Assembly (NCBI GenBank): GCA_947378515.1
Contig: CANCKG010000033.1
Location: 1 to 6,845, forward strand
Length of the DNA: 6,845 bases
Direction of reading: 5' to 3'
Source of the DNA: Gammaproteobacteria bacterium
GTDB taxonomy: Bacteria; Pseudomonadota; Gammaproteobacteria; CAISUE01
The notes below the pieces were generated by a model, which had not been told where the DNA came from, did no database searches, and was given only the letters and a program-made list of their open reading frames with translations. Shown piece after piece: positions 1 to 6,600 of the stretch (within the stretch, counting starts at the first letter, position 1; each line of letters opens with the position of its first letter). Both the position numbers and the translations under genes were made by a program.

Positions 1-539
1 GTTGGCAAAATGCCTTGCCCACGAGCCATACCTGGCACTATTGCTGGCACGATACCAAGCATACGATCATCGCTGTAGCTCATGATACTGGCTGGGCAAT
101 TAGTCTCGATGCAACTCAGCATTATCAATTGGCGGCATGGCTCTATACGGATAATCGTATGCAATTGCGTTTGCATAAAGTGATGGATTCGGTAGCGCAA
201 AATGAATATGTCATCGATGCTGTCGTATTAGACAATAACCCTGAATTGTTAATCCTCTGGCAAAACCAATGTTATCCCTTACACCGAATCCCACGTTTCA
301 AACCGATTGAAAAAACAGCGGGGGATGACAATCATTTGTTAGCACCGATGCCGGGGAAAATTATCGCGTTATTGTGTGACATCGGCCAAGCTATCGTCGC
401 CAATCAACCCTTATTAATCATCGAAGCGATGAAGATGGAACATACCATTCGCGCCCCCAAAGCTGGCATTCTCAAACGCTATCTCGGGGACGTCGGATCA
501 ATCGTCAATGAAAGCGATTTATTGGTGGATCTGGAGTAA
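1..539 (+). CDS. mccA: Methylcrotonyl-CoA carboxylase-type biotin-carrying alpha subunit, C-terminal part (5' truncated)
   Basis: This is the C-terminal 178 residues of a biotin-dependent acyl-CoA carboxylase. The frame is open to the window edge (Trp-Gln-Asn-Ala before the TTG at 15), so that TTG is not a real start. The first ~105 visible residues look like the BT linker domain that precedes the carrier domain in alpha subunits. The last ~65 residues are a biotinyl domain with APMPGKI, then EAMKMEH; the biotinylated lysine is codon 432-434. After biotinylation this domain shuttles carboxyl groups between the biotin carboxylase half (missing here, upstream) and the partner carboxyltransferase subunit. 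MEHTIRAP after the biotin site is closer to methylcrotonyl-CoA carboxylase (leucine degradation) than to propionyl-CoA carboxylase, which usually has MQN here; other acyl-CoA substrates remain possible. It ends in TAA and converges on gshA across a 506-bp gap. Confidence 0.85.
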   Translation, partial: WQNALPTSHTWHYCWHDTKHTIIAVAHDTGWAISLDATQHYQLAAWLYTDNRMQLRLHKVMDSVAQNEYVIDAVVLDNNPELLILWQNQCYPLHRIPRFKPIEKTAGDDNHLLAPMPGKIIALLCDIGQAIVANQPLLIIEAMKMEHTIRAPKAGILKRYLGDVGSIVNESDLLVDLE

Positions 540-569
540 AACAACGTTCAAGTGTCACTAGTACAAAAC

Positions 570-665
570 ATGGTATTTATTCAGCACATTTACTACATTT
601 TACGTAGAAGCTTGCTAGTGGCTCCTTACGCGATGGGGGATTTTAAGGGGGGGGGTGAGGAGTAA
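570..665 (+). repeat. Left inverted copy of a ~75-bp diverged repeat, spanning a 31-codon open frame
   Basis: From ATG at 570 a frame of 31 codons runs to TAA at 663-665. Codons 10-25 read ILRRSLLVAPYAMGDF. The minus-strand sequence 942-847 holds a frame of the same length with ILRKSKLVAPIALGDF at the same place: 12 of 16 residues and 32 of 48 bases match. Most differences between matching residues are synonymous third-base changes, and one Ser is AGC here and TCT there. This suggests descent from a sequence once selected as protein. There is no clear ribosome binding site. The first ten codons align at DNA level only with small compensating gaps, so this copy may be a relict. I recognise no protein family. 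Confidence 0.5.
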
Positions 666-688
666 AAAATGCATTGCATTTTTTACTC
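660..688. repeat. Perfect 29-bp palindrome
   Basis: The left arm GAGTAAAAAATGCA (660-673) and right arm TGCATTTTTTACTC (675-688) are exact reverse complements around one central T (674). Such a near-continuous palindrome can extrude as a DNA cruciform, or fold as a hairpin in RNA once a few central pairs open. Each arm holds a run of six A or T. It follows the G-rich end of the left repeat copy and overlaps its stop codon. Confidence 0.9.
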
Positions 689-692
689 AAAC

Positions 693-716
693 GCCAAGAG
701 CAATGACGCTCTTGGC
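693..716. repeat. Perfect 9-bp hairpin, 6-nt loop
   Basis: GCCAAGAGC (693-701) pairs with GCTCTTGGC (708-716) across the loop AATGAC. It is GC-rich and stable but has no T-run on either side, so it does not by itself look like an intrinsic terminator. It lies 4 bp after the 660-688 palindrome. Confidence 0.85.
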
Positions 717-720
717 AGGA

Positions 721-761
721 CTTGTAAGTCAAAGCAGGGATTCCAAGCTTTGACTTACAAG
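721..761. repeat. Perfect 15-bp hairpin, 11-nt loop
   Basis: CTTGTAAGTCAAAGC (721-735) and GCTTTGACTTACAAG (747-761) are exact reverse complements separated by 11 bases. It begins 4 bp after the preceding hairpin, so 660-761 is almost continuous stem. A long stem without a following T-run fits an mRNA-stabilising or repeat-element hairpin better than a classical terminator. Confidence 0.9.
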
Positions 762-776
762 ATCGCGGTTTTGCTA

Positions 777-817
777 CCATAAAACTATCCTGCTTTATGG
801 GTAAACCTGGCCATAAA
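777..817. repeat. Two mutually exclusive 7-bp hairpins sharing TTTATGG
   Basis: CCATAAA occurs at 777-783 and again at 811-817, with its complement TTTATGG once between them at 794-800. The central arm can pair with either copy but not both. The second CCATAAA also overlaps another short stem: GCCATA (810-815) with TATGGC (826-831). A switch is conceivable, but the stems are short. Confidence 0.55.
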
Positions 818-837
818 CATCCGTGTATGGCTACGTT

Positions 838-858
838 GAAAAAAGCTCATGCTTTTTC
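838..858. terminator. Possible bidirectional terminator hairpin
   Basis: AAAAAGC (840-846) pairs with GCTTTTT (851-857) around a TCAT loop. On both strands the 3' arm is itself a run of T, as in bidirectional terminators with A-rich and T-rich arms. It lies between the convergent mccA-like gene and gshA, where it could stop transcripts from both. The GC part is only two pairs and there is no separate U-tract outside the stem, so its strength is uncertain. Confidence 0.35.
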
Positions 859-942
859 TGCTTCCACGAAGTCCCCCAGAGCAATAGGAGCCACCAGCTT
901 AGATTTACGCAAGATAGGTGAAAATGTGGTGAATATACCCAT
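847..942 (-). repeat. Right inverted copy of the diverged repeat, 31-codon open frame
   Basis: Read on the minus strand from ATG at 942-940, 31 codons lead to TGA at 849-847, with ILRKSKLVAPIALGDF at codons 10-25. It mirrors the frame at 570-665 in length, start position and peptide core. The open frame continues upstream to an ATG at 1068, giving 73 codons, but that start is inside gshA and the added part is made of inverted repeats, so I do not annotate the longer version as a gene. The ATG at 942 lies in the stem of the 933-963 hairpin and has no evident ribosome binding site. A real microprotein is possible; a remnant of a mobile or repeated element seems more likely. Confidence 0.45.
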
Positions 943-963
943 CGCATCTTGAGATGGGTATAT
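933..963. repeat. Perfect 11-bp hairpin, 9-nt loop
   Basis: ATATACCCATC (933-943) and GATGGGTATAT (953-963) are exact reverse complements. The segment TCGCATCTTGA at 942-952, covering the end of the left arm and the loop, recurs exactly at 1016-1026 beside the next hairpin. The two hairpins therefore look like related units in tandem. Confidence 0.85.
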
Positions 964-983
964 ATCTAAAATAGAGATATACC
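957..983. repeat. 11-bp hairpin with one mismatch, overlapping both neighbouring stems
   Basis: GGTATATATCT (957-967) pairs with AGAGATATACC (973-983) at 10 of 11 positions across a 5-base loop. Its left arm uses the right arm of 933-963, and its right arm uses the left arm of 978-1041. Forming it would therefore disrupt both flanking hairpins. Confidence 0.6.
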
Positions 984-1041
984 GCTCGCCATAGGCACAC
1001 GTTAAATCACAAACCTCGCATCTTGAATGGCGAGCGGTATA
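978..1041. repeat. Perfect 15-bp inverted repeat, 34-nt loop, next to the gshA stop
   Basis: TATACCGCTCGCCAT (978-992) and ATGGCGAGCGGTATA (1027-1041) are exact reverse complements. In the gshA transcript the stem would begin 4 nt after the TAG at 1048-1046. It has no U-run, so it is better placed to block 3'-exonucleases than to act as an intrinsic terminator. The loop ends with TCGCATCTTGA (1016-1026), repeated from 942-952. Confidence 0.85.
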
Positions 1042-1045
1042 GATA

Positions 1046-2326
1046 CTACAAAATATCCTTTGCTTCATGGGCGGCGGCCAATGCGGCTAGGCGGGCGATC
1101 ACACCGTAGGCGTAGAATAAATTAGGGCAAGCTTCTGGCGCTTGCGCATTATCAGGATTGCCGCACGATTCGGCAAACATTAAGGGGGTAAAATACATCC
1201 CCGGGGCGTTTAAATTTTCAGTAGGGCCGCGTTGGTCATGAACCCGATAAAAACCACCCACTACATAACTGCCGATCATATACACCACTGGCTCTGCGAC
1301 AAAGCCACCTACTTCTTCAAAACTGTAAACCCCTTCTTGGATAATGACTTGGGTAATTTTCTGACCCTTAGTCGCTGCCATTCGGGTCCGTTCTTTGCGA
1401 TTCAAATCGACCAATTCGGCGCTACTCTTGACCGTCATGATGCCCATGCCATAGGTTCCGGAATCGGCTTTAACGACGATATAAGGCACTTGCTTAATGC
1501 CATAATGATCATATTTTTGCTGAATATTCGCTAATAATTGATCCACGGCAGACACGAGCTCGCCTTCACCCTTACCACTCATAAAATCTACATGCGCAAC
1601 AGTGCTAAATTCGGCGGCTAATAACCACGGATCTAAATCAATAACGGCTGAGAAATCCTCAACAATTTTCCGATAATAGTGAAAGTGTTGCGATTTCGTG
1701 CGTTGAAACCAACCCAAATCAGGTACAGGAAACACTTGTTGTTGAAGGTCATTAAAAAAGGCTGGCTTGCCTTCAGATAAATCATTATTGAGCAATACCA
1801 AACAAGGCCAAAAATCCCCTACGCCAATTTGCCCAGCTTGGTGCAATAAAGGTTGAATCAGCAACGTACGACCATTGTGCAAATGGATAGTTTCCGGACT
1901 TTGCAAACTGTCGCGCCAAGCACCGATTTGCACTTCGAAACCGGCATTGATTAATATTTGCTGTAAGCGCGCCAAACTTTCAAAATAAAAATGGTTGCGG
2001 GTATGATTCTCTGGCACCAATAAAATGCGTAAGCACCCTGGGAAAAATTGGTTCAACGTCGCTTGCGCCGCTTGGACACACAATGACATAAAAGCGGGAT
2101 TTAAATTATTGAAACCTGCGGGAAATAAATTGGTATCGACTGGTGCTAATTTAAAACCCGAGTTACGTAAATCCACCGACGTATAAAAGGGCGGTGGTGT
2201 CAATCGCCACTGCTCGCGAAACCAGCGCTCAATTTCTAATTGTTTGGCTAAAAAGTGTTTGCTCAACGCTTGATGAGGGGCTGAGCCTGGCAACGCTAAA
2301 TGGGGTACTGGCAAACTGTGCTTCAT
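1046..2326 (-). CDS. gshA: Glutamate-cysteine ligase, A. ferrooxidans-type GshA
   Basis: This 426-residue cytosolic enzyme should join glutamate and cysteine using ATP, the first and committed step of glutathione synthesis. It matches the less common proteobacterial family first described in Acidithiobacillus (Thiobacillus) ferrooxidans, not the E. coli-type enzyme; full length is about as expected. Segments I take as family-typical are DTNLFPAGFNNL (64-75), VVKADSGTYGMGIM (284-297), a glycine-rich stretch like an ATP-grasp nucleotide loop, IIQEGVYSFEE (328-338) and AEPVVYMIGSYVVGGFYR (344-361). The ATG at 2326 overlaps the mltB stop by 4 bp (ATGA). Upstream there is only a weak Shine-Dalgarno-like GAG about 10 nt away, so translation is probably coupled to mltB. 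No gshB lies downstream in the window; glutathione synthetase must be encoded elsewhere if the pathway is complete. A hairpin follows 4 nt after the stop. Confidence 0.9.
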   Translation of the reverse strand: MKHSLPVPHLALPGSAPHQALSKHFLAKQLEIERWFREQWRLTPPPFYTSVDLRNSGFKLAPVDTNLFPAGFNNLNPAFMSLCVQAAQATLNQFFPGCLRILLVPENHTRNHFYFESLARLQQILINAGFEVQIGAWRDSLQSPETIHLHNGRTLLIQPLLHQAGQIGVGDFWPCLVLLNNDLSEGKPAFFNDLQQQVFPVPDLGWFQRTKSQHFHYYRKIVEDFSAVIDLDPWLLAAEFSTVAHVDFMSGKGEGELVSAVDQLLANIQQKYDHYGIKQVPYIVVKADSGTYGMGIMTVKSSAELVDLNRKERTRMAATKGQKITQVIIQEGVYSFEEVGGFVAEPVVYMIGSYVVGGFYRVHDQRGPTENLNAPGMYFTPLMFAESCGNPDNAQAPEACPNLFYAYGVIARLAALAAAHEAKDIL

Positions 2327-3306
2327 AGCTGGTCACTCAAACAAAACACCGCTAACGAATAATTAAGACTAGGATTGTAGCGCGCAATCACATAAAAATT
2401 ATGAAAAATTAACCATGCTTGTTGCTGACCGGCAGAACCTGTCTCGACGACTAATTCTGCCTTCATCGAGAGATCGCTTAAATTCGCCGGCAAAGCTACG
2501 CCGACCGCTTGCCAATAACGTAAATCATGCTTAGGTTGCGTCATTTTGGGTAGAGTCGGCACCGATTTAGAAGCGGGCCAGTGCACAGAAATAGCAATCG
2601 GTTGACCCTTGATCCAACCGTGACCGGCAAAATAATGCGCGACACTCAAAATAGCATCACTCGGTTTGCTACTGATATCGGGGCTTTGCTCGGTCGCACT
2701 CACGGCATACTGCCGATAACTGCTGGGCATAAATTGCCCGATGCCAAAAGCGCCGGCATAAGAGCCTTTCAATTGACCGACATCCCAGTGATTTTTCTGA
2801 CACAGCACCAAATAATTGGCTAATTCACTTTGAAAAAAAGCGGCCCGTTTAGGGTAGCCAAAACTTAAAGTTGCTAAAGAATCCAAGACCCGGTAATTGC
2901 CTTGATTGGTGCCATACATCGTTTCTACGCCAATGATCGCCACCACAATATCGGCGGGCACACCATAGGTACTTTGCGCTTGCGTTAAAATCACCTTATT
3001 GGCAGATGCAAAGGCTTTACCTTGTGAAATCCGGTTCGCGGTCATCATATGCGCTTGATAAACAGCCCAAGGTTGTGCTTCAAATTTACGATTCATCAAA
3101 CTGATAATCTTAGGTTGATAGACCGCTTGTGCTAGCGACGCTTCCACCATGGCAGGGTTTAAGCCAAACTGTAACTGGGCATTGGCAACAAATTGCGCTG
3201 TTTGATTGGCGGTCACAAAATCACGCTGGCCTGCAGTTGGTGGTTGTGTCGATACACAACCAGCTAGGGCGATGCTAAATAATAGCAGGGATGAATTTTT
3301 TAACAT
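2323..3306 (-). CDS. mltB: Membrane-bound lytic murein transglycosylase B (lipoprotein)
   Basis: This 327-residue lipoprotein should cleave the MurNAc-GlcNAc bond of peptidoglycan, leaving 1,6-anhydro-MurNAc ends, probably from the inner face of the outer membrane. The start is set at the ATG at 3306 because it gives a textbook lipoprotein signal: MLKNSS, a hydrophobic stretch, then LAGC with the lipidated Cys17. The frame stays open upstream to 3498, but that extension has no signal-like or domain-like content. The SLT_2/MltB domain fills the rest. GVETMYG places the catalytic Glu at 128 (Glu162 in E. coli MltB), followed by GSYAGAFGIGQFMPSSY (181-197) and a C-terminal NFYVIARYNPSLNYSLAV motif (303-320) typical of MltB. 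A possible AAAGG lies about 10 nt before the ATG. It overlaps gshA by 4 bp, so the two are probably co-transcribed. Confidence 0.92.
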   Translation of the reverse strand: MLKNSSLLLFSIALAGCVSTQPPTAGQRDFVTANQTAQFVANAQLQFGLNPAMVEASLAQAVYQPKIISLMNRKFEAQPWAVYQAHMMTANRISQGKAFASANKVILTQAQSTYGVPADIVVAIIGVETMYGTNQGNYRVLDSLATLSFGYPKRAAFFQSELANYLVLCQKNHWDVGQLKGSYAGAFGIGQFMPSSYRQYAVSATEQSPDISSKPSDAILSVAHYFAGHGWIKGQPIAISVHWPASKSVPTLPKMTQPKHDLRYWQAVGVALPANLSDLSMKAELVVETGSAGQQQAWLIFHNFYVIARYNPSLNYSLAVFCLSDQL

Positions 3307-3571
3307 GGTAAAAAAACCTTTGATTGGGTGGTTCAAACGTAGAGGCGAGTCTTTATGGGTGAGCCGGGAATTCGAAAAGCACTGCTTTTCGCCGGCGAAC
3401 GTCGAAGTCGCGACCATGATTTTTACGATAATAGTGTTTGTGGTACCATGATCACTCACATCTTGCTCTGCAAGACCAAACACTGACGGGCGGACCATTT
3501 TAACCTAACTACCTAGCAGCCATCCATGGATACAAGGCCGGCCTGGCCGTCAATGGTCAGTCGCTCAACGG
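3307..3571. promoter_or_regulatory. mltB leader and icmB-mltB gap with palindromes
   Basis: No separate gene is recognised here. The region must carry the mltB-gshA promoter unless icmB transcripts read through, but I could not fix convincing -35 and -10 boxes. Visible structures are CGAAAAGC/GCTTTTCG (3373-3380/3384-3391, 3-nt loop), AGTGTTTG/CAAACACT (3433-3440/3477-3484) enclosing TCTTGC/GCAAGA (3461-3466/3470-3475), and two 10-bp palindromes, ATCCATGGAT (3522-3531) and AGGCCGGCCT (3535-3544). The GC-rich 3520-3571 part is unlike the flanking leader and resembles a dispersed repeat unit continuing into the 3572-3613 hairpin. Confidence 0.5.
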
Positions 3572-3613
3572 CATCCTGCACCTAATTTTATCTCAGAAAT
3601 TAGGTGCAGGATG
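3572..3613. terminator. Perfect 17-bp hairpin downstream of icmB
   Basis: CATCCTGCACCTAATTT (3572-3588) and AAATTAGGTGCAGGATG (3597-3613) are exact reverse complements around an 8-base loop. It starts 23 nt after the icmB stop in the direction of transcription and could end or protect the icm transcript before mltB. There is no U-tract after it on the minus strand (CCGTTGAG follows), so intrinsic termination is doubtful. A repeat-type stem that stabilises the upstream mRNA is as likely. Confidence 0.6.
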
Positions 3614-3636
3614 TATTCCCGCCTCGCCTCCTACTA

Positions 3637-6600
3637 TTATTTGGCCAGAAATTTCACATCGGGATTAACTTTGTATTCACGAAGAATTTCTGCCGTCAAC
3701 TTTTCAATTTCTGAAGCATTATCATTGGCACTGATTAAGCCTTTTTCTTCTTTCACTTGGTTAAGGCGTTTTTCAAGCACACTGACTACCGAACCTGCCG
3801 GAAATAATGCCGCTAATACGCGCCGAGCCTCGGTAGGCGCGATTGCTTTGTACAGCGCATTGCGCACCAGGGCATCTTCGACCGTCGTACTAAAGGCCCA
3901 CAACTCAATCGGTCCAAGTGTTAAAGTTAATAATTGCGTATGTAAGCCTTCTTTGGTATAAAACTGCGCTAAGAATGTCGCACCACCCGCACGCGGACCA
4001 TGAACCCGGGTGCGCAAGGCTAACTTAGCCGTTGGCGATAGACCAAAAACTTTAGCTGATTTTTCTAACATTTGCGCTGGACCTGCATCCATAATATAAA
4101 TCGCCGTCGCAAATTCAATCATCACTTCGTCAAAGTCATCTAACGATTGCGATAACAACGCGATTTGCACTTTCCATTTGCGCCCTTCGCGCATATCGAC
4201 AATCACTTGGTCACGAACAGCACTCGCTTTTGACGTACGATGAAATTCATCAAACACGATCCGTTTATGGTCTTCCCTAAGTTCTGCTGCCCGTGCATAA
4301 TGATAAGGCTGATAAATCTCTGGCATATCCGAGACGACATCTTCGGTCAAATAAAAGTGCCGCGCTAAAATATAGCGCGCTAACATGTACATGACGGCTG
4401 TTTGACGATCAGCGGCTTCACCACCACTTTTGGCCACTTCATCCAAATCCAACGAAACAATCCGCGCATCACCTAAATCAAATTTGGTAACACGTGATAG
4501 CACTGGGTATTCGCGCACCGCACTGGAAATCATTCTGGCAAAGGCAGCCACTAAGGTTTCACCCGTTGGGGCAATGACTTTACCATACAAATCTTCAATG
4601 GTAGTTGAGCGACAAATCGATGTCGCATCGGCTAAAAGTGGCATCGCATAACGCTGCGCCAACATCGCTTCGTGTTGAAAACCCGCCATAAACAAGGCAT
4701 CCGTCACTTCCCACCACGTCGATTTATTATCTTTCATAAAACCAATTTCTTCTAAAATGGCATCGACCACCGGTTCGATATTAGGTGTATAAATATAAGG
4801 TTTGTTTGCATCGGCTAAATTCTTATACAATTCATCGACAATCAACCCCACCATATCGCCAATACCATCGTAAGGTCGCGTCGAACCCAATGGCGTGGCT
4901 AACAACGTAATAAAGTTAACTAAAAAACTACGATCTTGCGCTGTTGGAAAACGGCAACCCAATTGGGTATCAAAAGGATTGATCGAGTAATCAGGTGTCA
5001 TCCTCAGACGTTGGTAACTGACAAAATGCTGTTTTTCAATCGGCAAAGCTTCTTTTAATAAAGAAATCAACCCGCTGCTTGAAGGGCCAATATCAACAAT
5101 CGCAATCCGTGGTAAGCGCTTTAACCCACCCGATAAACACAACGCTAAATTAATGGTATTCGATAAAACCGATTTACCAGAGCCAGGCCTAGCATAAATC
5201 AGATCGATCCAAGTGCTTTGGGCAGAAGAACCCGGTTGAAACGGCCATAACTTGCCATCCGGTGAACGCAATAAAAGCGCACCTTGTTCCCATGGAGAGG
5301 CAGGCCTGGTGAACGGCAACATATAGACTACATCAGCCAATGGTGCCACCGCTGCTGTCGCTACACTTTCATTGGAGACTCCAAGCAAACTGGAAATATA
5401 ACCAGCATAAGGATCACCCGATATTTCTGACACATCGCAAGAACCCCAACCTTCGATGGCTTTCGCTAATTCCGCGGTTCGTATTCTAAGTAGCGGTAAA
5501 TTATCAGCTGGCGCCCAAACGGTAGCAGTCACCTGCAATTTAACGATGGCATCATCGGTATTAACTGCGATATAACTCAATAAATTACGAGCATCGCTCA
5601 ATAATTTATTTTGCTCTGATGAAAAACTCAAAATTGATGCTAATAACGATTTAAAACCAATGGTTTTAAGTCCATCGCTTTCGGCTAAAAATGAAATGCG
5701 CCATGGAATTCGTGTTGCGAGTGTTCGTTGAAACAATTGATTAAAATTTTTGATATCTTTGGGAAATAAATCGATGAACACACACGAATAGATGCGATCG
5801 CCTACTCTGACGGTTCGTAAATCTTTAACAACAGCATCTCGCGGTAATATTTGACGCGCTAACGACGGCCAAAAAAGATCAGAAATATCTTGCATGGCAT
5901 TGGAATAACTTTTTAAAGGTATCCGGTCGCCAGGTAAAGAGGCTTCCCAGTCAGCACTGGTAAAATCCGGATCGGCTAATTTACGCATCGCAAAGACAGA
6001 ATGATGCGTATCCAATAAATTTGCGCGCACTTCCATCGCTGTTAAATCATTTAATACCGACCTTACAAACGAATCGTGGGGATCACGCAAATCACCGATC
6101 GCGGCAAAAATATTTTGACTGCGTTTAATAAGCGGTAATTTACTGTCTTTCAGTATTTTACCCTTAATCTTCATCGCTTGATCAAGTTGTTCTTTGGTTA
6201 GTAATGCAGGCCTAGTCCACAACACTAAATACACTTCTTCATCCGCACAATAACGACTCAAGTATTTAACACGTTCATCAAATAAATCATTGAGTTCTAG
6301 CTGGACATTGATGGCTGTTTCACGTGCGGGCTTGAAAATTGCTTCAATTTTTTCGGCGACATATTGATTATCATAATTGAAGATAACTTGAATACACCGA
6401 CCCGGCCTCGACAAACCGGTTTGCAAACCCATCGTCAAACCTTCGTGTAATGCGCTAAATTCAATCGCGCCAATCAAAGCTTTCGAACCATCGATTTGAA
6501 TCACTGACATCAATGAACCATCATGCGCGACTAAGACCGTATCACTATCGGCCGTTTCTAATTGACAGTACGATTCTGAGGTCTGTTTCAATGAGGCACT

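Larger units (their letters stand above)
540..1045. other. Hairpin-rich intergenic region between convergent genes
   Basis: This 506-bp gap lies between the ends of the convergent mccA-like gene and gshA. I see no gene with a recognisable product, tRNA or rRNA. It contains at least eight inverted repeats, most of them perfect: 660-688, 693-716, 721-761, 777-817 (two alternatives), 838-858, 933-963, 957-983 and 978-1041. A diverged sequence pair faces inward from 570 and from 942. A run of nine G lies at 647-655. Transcripts from either side would be highly structured, so one role is probably bidirectional transcription stop or RNA 3'-end protection. The density of stems is more than termination needs, which suggests one or more dispersed repeat elements or a structured RNA. 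Confidence 0.7.

Noticed and set aside
15..17. TTG as the start of the biotin-carrier gene
   Set aside because: The frame is open to the window edge and the visible protein is only the C-terminal part of an alpha subunit, so the gene begins upstream.
933..1041. CRISPR array
   Set aside because: There are only two copies of an 11-base segment and no regular repeat-spacer pattern; the structure is hairpins, not an array.
847..1068. 73-codon minus-strand open frame starting inside gshA
   Set aside because: It overlaps the gshA end by 23 bp, its first 42 codons consist mostly of inverted-repeat DNA, and no domain or ribosome site is visible. Only the last 31 codons have a matching copy, recorded as a repeat.
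1232..1534. Plus-strand open frame opposite gshA
   Set aside because: It lies entirely antisense to a well-supported gene and encodes no recognisable protein.
2581..2823. Plus-strand open frame opposite mltB
   Set aside because: Antisense to conserved MltB coding sequence; no ribosome site or domain.
3206..3451. Plus-strand open frame across the mltB start and leader
   Set aside because: Antisense to the mltB signal peptide and leader; no recognisable content.
3307..3498. N-terminal extension of MltB to a start at 3498
   Set aside because: The ATG at 3306 gives a proper lipoprotein signal with LAGC; the 64-residue extension would bury that signal inside the protein.
3611..3961. Plus-strand open frame opposite the icmB 3' end
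   Set aside because: It mirrors IcmB codons and has no independent support.
4430..4651. Plus-strand open frame opposite the middle of icmB
   Set aside because: Antisense shadow of conserved ATPase coding sequence.
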